Positions 61,706-64,000 of a DNA stretch of 64,000 nt are shown here, piece by piece (within the stretch, counting starts at the first letter, position 1; every line of letters starts with the position of its first letter). The position numbers and the translations under genes were made by a program. The notes below the pieces were generated by a model. That model was not told the DNA's origin and did no database searches. It saw only the letters and a list, made by a program, of their open reading frames with translations. Source of the stretch: Methylococcus sp. (GTDB taxonomy: Bacteria > Pseudomonadota > Gammaproteobacteria > Methylococcales > Methylococcaceae); NCBI GenBank assembly GCA_028688525.1, contig JAQTYA010000001.1:25906-89905 (forward strand). The letters run 5' to 3'.

Positions 61706-62199
61706 GAGTATTCCTAGGTTCGGTCGCCGGTGCGGGAGCACTCGCACTGGCGCTGTGGCTGGGCTACGGAAGGGGTGGCGGGACGCTTCCCGGCGAAATC
61801 GGTTTCACCACCCTCCAGGGCGAGAGGGTGCGGATCGGCGACTGGAGCGGCCAGCCCGTGTTGCTGACCTTTTGGGCCAGCGACTGCCGTAGCTGTCTCG
61901 AAGAAATGCCGGAACTCGCGGCGCTGTTCAAGGATTACGGCGGGCGGGGCTTGCGGATGGCGGCTGTGGCCATGCCTTACGACCTGCCCAACCGGGTGCT
62001 GGCCTTGGCTCGAGACGAGAGCTGGCCGTTTCCTGTGGGGCTAGACCCGTTAGGCCAGCTGAGCGGCGCGCTGAAGGTCGAGCTGGTTCCGAATACTTAT
62101 TTGTTGGGGCGCGACGGCGCGGTTGTCGCATCGCGTCTCGGCAAGCCGGATTTCCGCGAGTTGCGGGAAACAATAGAACAATTACTCCGGGAGAGATGA
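61702..62199 (+). CDS. TlpA/thioredoxin-like membrane-anchored protein (start uncertain)
   Basis: 'GQPVLLTFWASDCRSCLEEMPELAALFKDYGGRGL' CxxC; 'VPNTYLLGRDG'. Confidence 0.8.
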   Translation: MRVFLGSVAGAGALALALWLGYGRGGGTLPGEIGFTTLQGERVRIGDWSGQPVLLTFWASDCRSCLEEMPELAALFKDYGGRGLRMAAVAMPYDLPNRVLALARDESWPFPVGLDPLGQLSGALKVELVPNTYLLGRDGAVVASRLGKPDFRELRETIEQLLRER

Positions 62200-62203
62200 A
62201 CGT

Positions 62204-62626
62204 ATGTGGCTGAAAGCTTTCCACCTGATTTTCATGGTGACTTGGTTCGCGGGGCTTTTCTATCTGCCGCGCTTATTCGTCTACCACGCCATGACCTCCG
62301 ATGCTCCGGGCATCGCCCGCTTCAAAATCATGGAAAGAAAATTGTTCTGGGGCATCACCACCCCGGCGATGGTCCTAACCTTGATTTTTGGCGTCTGGAT
62401 GCTGGCCGATTATGACTGGGCACTTTATGGTACTAGCCGCTGGCTGCATCTTAAACTGACGCTAGTGGGGTTTCTAGTCGGTTACCACGTTCTGTGTTGG
62501 CAATGGCTCAGGGATTTCGCCGAGGACCGTAATTCGCGCAGCCATCTGTTCTACCGCTGGGTCAATGAAGTCCCGGTGCTGTTCCTGTTTGCCATCATTC
62601 TGCTCGCGAGTTTGAAGCCCTTCTGA
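62204..62626 (+). CDS. hemJ: Protoporphyrinogen oxidase HemJ-like membrane protein
   Basis: 'LKAFHLIFMVTWFAGLFYLPRLFVYHAM', 'WLHLKLTLVGFLVGYHVLC', 'RWVNEVPVLFLFAIILL'. Confidence 0.9.
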   Translation: MWLKAFHLIFMVTWFAGLFYLPRLFVYHAMTSDAPGIARFKIMERKLFWGITTPAMVLTLIFGVWMLADYDWALYGTSRWLHLKLTLVGFLVGYHVLCWQWLRDFAEDRNSRSHLFYRWVNEVPVLFLFAIILLASLKPF

Positions 62627-62639
62627 CGAGAATCATCGA

Positions 62640-62855
62640 ATGCCTACTTACGACTATGCTTGCCAGTCCTGCAACCAGGACTTCACCGTCATGCAGAAGA
62701 TCAGCGATCCTGCGCCGGTCTGCCCGCATTGCGGTTCAGAGTCGGTGAACAAGAAATTGTCGGCGCCTGCGGTTCATGGCAAGGCTCCGTCCCGTGCCTT
62801 ATCCAATTCCCCCGGCCATGGCTGTGCTACGGGCGGCTGCGGCTGCAAACACTGA
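62640..62855 (+). CDS. FmdB-type zinc-ribbon protein
   Basis: 'MPTYDYACQSCNQDFTVMQKISDPAPVCPHCGSESVNKKLSAPAVHG'. Confidence 0.92.
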   Translation: MPTYDYACQSCNQDFTVMQKISDPAPVCPHCGSESVNKKLSAPAVHGKAPSRALSNSPGHGCATGGCGCKH

Positions 62856-62933
62856 TATATCTTCTGGTCCGTTTGCTTCATATGTAGACAGGACAGTCCG
62901 ATATAAGCTGGTTTCGCAATCAGGCCGTTCCGC

Positions 62934-63701
62934 ATGGGATCGAAGCAACAGCAAATTCACTGCCTTTGGGATGAGCTTTCGGAATTCGGGCCATCCCGCG
63001 TCGATGATGCGCTCGATCATGTCATGGCCCGATTATGCGAGATCATCAATGCACAGCAGGCGAACTGGTTCGGAGCGGTGCGCCTGGATTACCAGAACGA
63101 TCCGATCGATGGTTGGCGGGCCGCTGCCATTCGTTACCTCCATCCCCAGCCCGAGCTGGATGAAGCTTACGCAGAACACTGCCGCCGTCTCGAACAGGGT
63201 GACATCGACCCTAGCATCGTTGCTAACCTACGGCATGCCGGTCGCTTCCGAGTAAACATCCAGCATGAACACGTTCCACCCGGCTGGTACGACAGCGAGT
63301 TCTATCTCCATCTGCTCAAACCCTTCGGTATCCGCGATGCCTGCTACATGGCGACTCCTGTCAACCAGGACATGGAATCCTGGCTCGGCTTTCAGCGTAT
63401 CGGTAACGAAACTCGGCTATTTGGCGAAACGGAGCGGGCCTTGCTTGAGGAGGCAGGGCGCGCGCTGACATGGTTCCACCGGCATGTCGCTCTGCACTAT
63501 GGCTTGTTGATCGCCGATAAGCCTCTTACCTCGGCTGAGCGGCGGATGCTCAATGTACTGCTTAGCGGCGCCTCCGAGGCCGAGATTGCAAGCCGGCTCA
63601 GCCTCGCTCCCAGTACCGTGCATACCTACGCTACCCGTATCTACCGAAAATTCAACGTCAAGGGATGCACCGGCCTGATGGCCCTGTGGCTGGGCTGTTG
63701 A
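62934..63701 (+). CDS. LuxR-family transcriptional regulator
   Basis: C-terminal HTH 'LTSAERRMLNVLLSGASEAEIASRLSLAPSTVHTYATRIYRKFNVKG'. Confidence 0.88.
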   Translation: MGSKQQQIHCLWDELSEFGPSRVDDALDHVMARLCEIINAQQANWFGAVRLDYQNDPIDGWRAAAIRYLHPQPELDEAYAEHCRRLEQGDIDPSIVANLRHAGRFRVNIQHEHVPPGWYDSEFYLHLLKPFGIRDACYMATPVNQDMESWLGFQRIGNETRLFGETERALLEEAGRALTWFHRHVALHYGLLIADKPLTSAERRMLNVLLSGASEAEIASRLSLAPSTVHTYATRIYRKFNVKGCTGLMALWLGC

Positions 63702-63812
63702 TTGTAAAAGTTGGGCGCCCCCGTCTCTGAACAGAGACTGTTCACCCCTGTTCCACATGGTATACATTTCCGCGTCTATTTTTGCGACGACCTGATTCCA
63801 GTGATCGTAAGT

Positions 63813-63834
63813 TTTTGGCTATAAACAGCTAAAA
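63813..63834. terminator. A/T-rich hairpin (one G-U pair), terminator-like
   Basis: TTTTGGCT-ATAAAC-AGCTAAAA. Confidence 0.4.
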
Positions 63835-63871
63835 TTATAGAACGATGCTGCTATCTATCGTCATTCTAACC

Positions 63872-64000
63872 GTGCCGGAGGACAGGGAGCGATGCGAAAG
63901 CGAGCGAGTCCGACGAGCCCCTGGGTAGGCCCAGGGCCGGGCGGTCCGCCGCAGGGTAACGCGCTAGCGTTGTCCGGAGGCGGACTGCAAGGTATCCCGA
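63872..64000 (+). other. Dense hairpin array at window edge; possible 5' end of a group II intron or another structured RNA (truncated)
   Basis: CCCTGGG-TAGG-CCCAGGG, AACGC-GCTA-GCGTT, GTCCG-GAGG-CGGAC, plus alternative long-range GTCCGCC/GGCGGAC and a GCGAAAGC GNRA-type loop. Confidence 0.4.

Noticed and set aside
1-64000. CRISPR arrays, tRNA or rRNA genes, insertion sequences with transposase
   Set aside because: No regularly spaced repeats, no tRNA cloverleaf or rRNA core sequences and no transposase ORF were recognised by eye; a tRNAscan/CRISPRCasFinder run would settle this.
63893-64000. Plus-strand ORF start MRKRASPTSPWVGPGPGGPPQGN... at the right edge
   Set aside because: The same bases form several nested perfect hairpins and the translation is low-complexity; a structured RNA or intron end is more likely.

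Overview
The window is a GC-rich chromosomal segment from a methylotrophic or methanotrophic gammaproteobacterium. The lineage is inferred from the pfp-hppA pair, the MfnB/DUF447/DHPS-like H4MPT-associated trio and general gene content; a Methylococcaceae-like host fits, but no search was run. Most genes are housekeeping: mrcB, hemH, folE, dusA, pdxJ, glyA-nrdR-ribD-ribE-ribBA-ribH-nusB-thiL-pgpA, ubiX, pyrD, pgi, argH, pfp-hppA, prlC, rubredoxin and hemJ. Four regions stand out. (1) At 25.3-33.9 kb there is one 2884-aa iterative-type PKS with an enediyne-PKS-like order (KS-AT-ACP-ACP-KR-DH-PPT). It carries two GAF domains between AT and ACP and a C-terminal double hotdog/thioesterase module, with no other biosynthetic genes nearby. 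(2) At 7.4-14.2 kb a locus combines an RsbW-like kinase, a beta-carbonic anhydrase, an NCS2 permease fused to a degenerate RsbW-like domain, a STAS protein, an orphan UrtA-like binding protein and a WspA-like chemoreceptor. It looks like an undescribed sensing and partner-switching system. (3) At 43.2-47.4 kb there is a pseudo-CheB-CheR-PAS-GGDEF-EAL fusion. (4) At 34.2-35.1 kb an ORF is split by one in-frame TGA. A set of tightly packed hairpins at the right edge may be the 5' end of a group II intron or another structured RNA. No tRNA, rRNA or CRISPR array was recognised.
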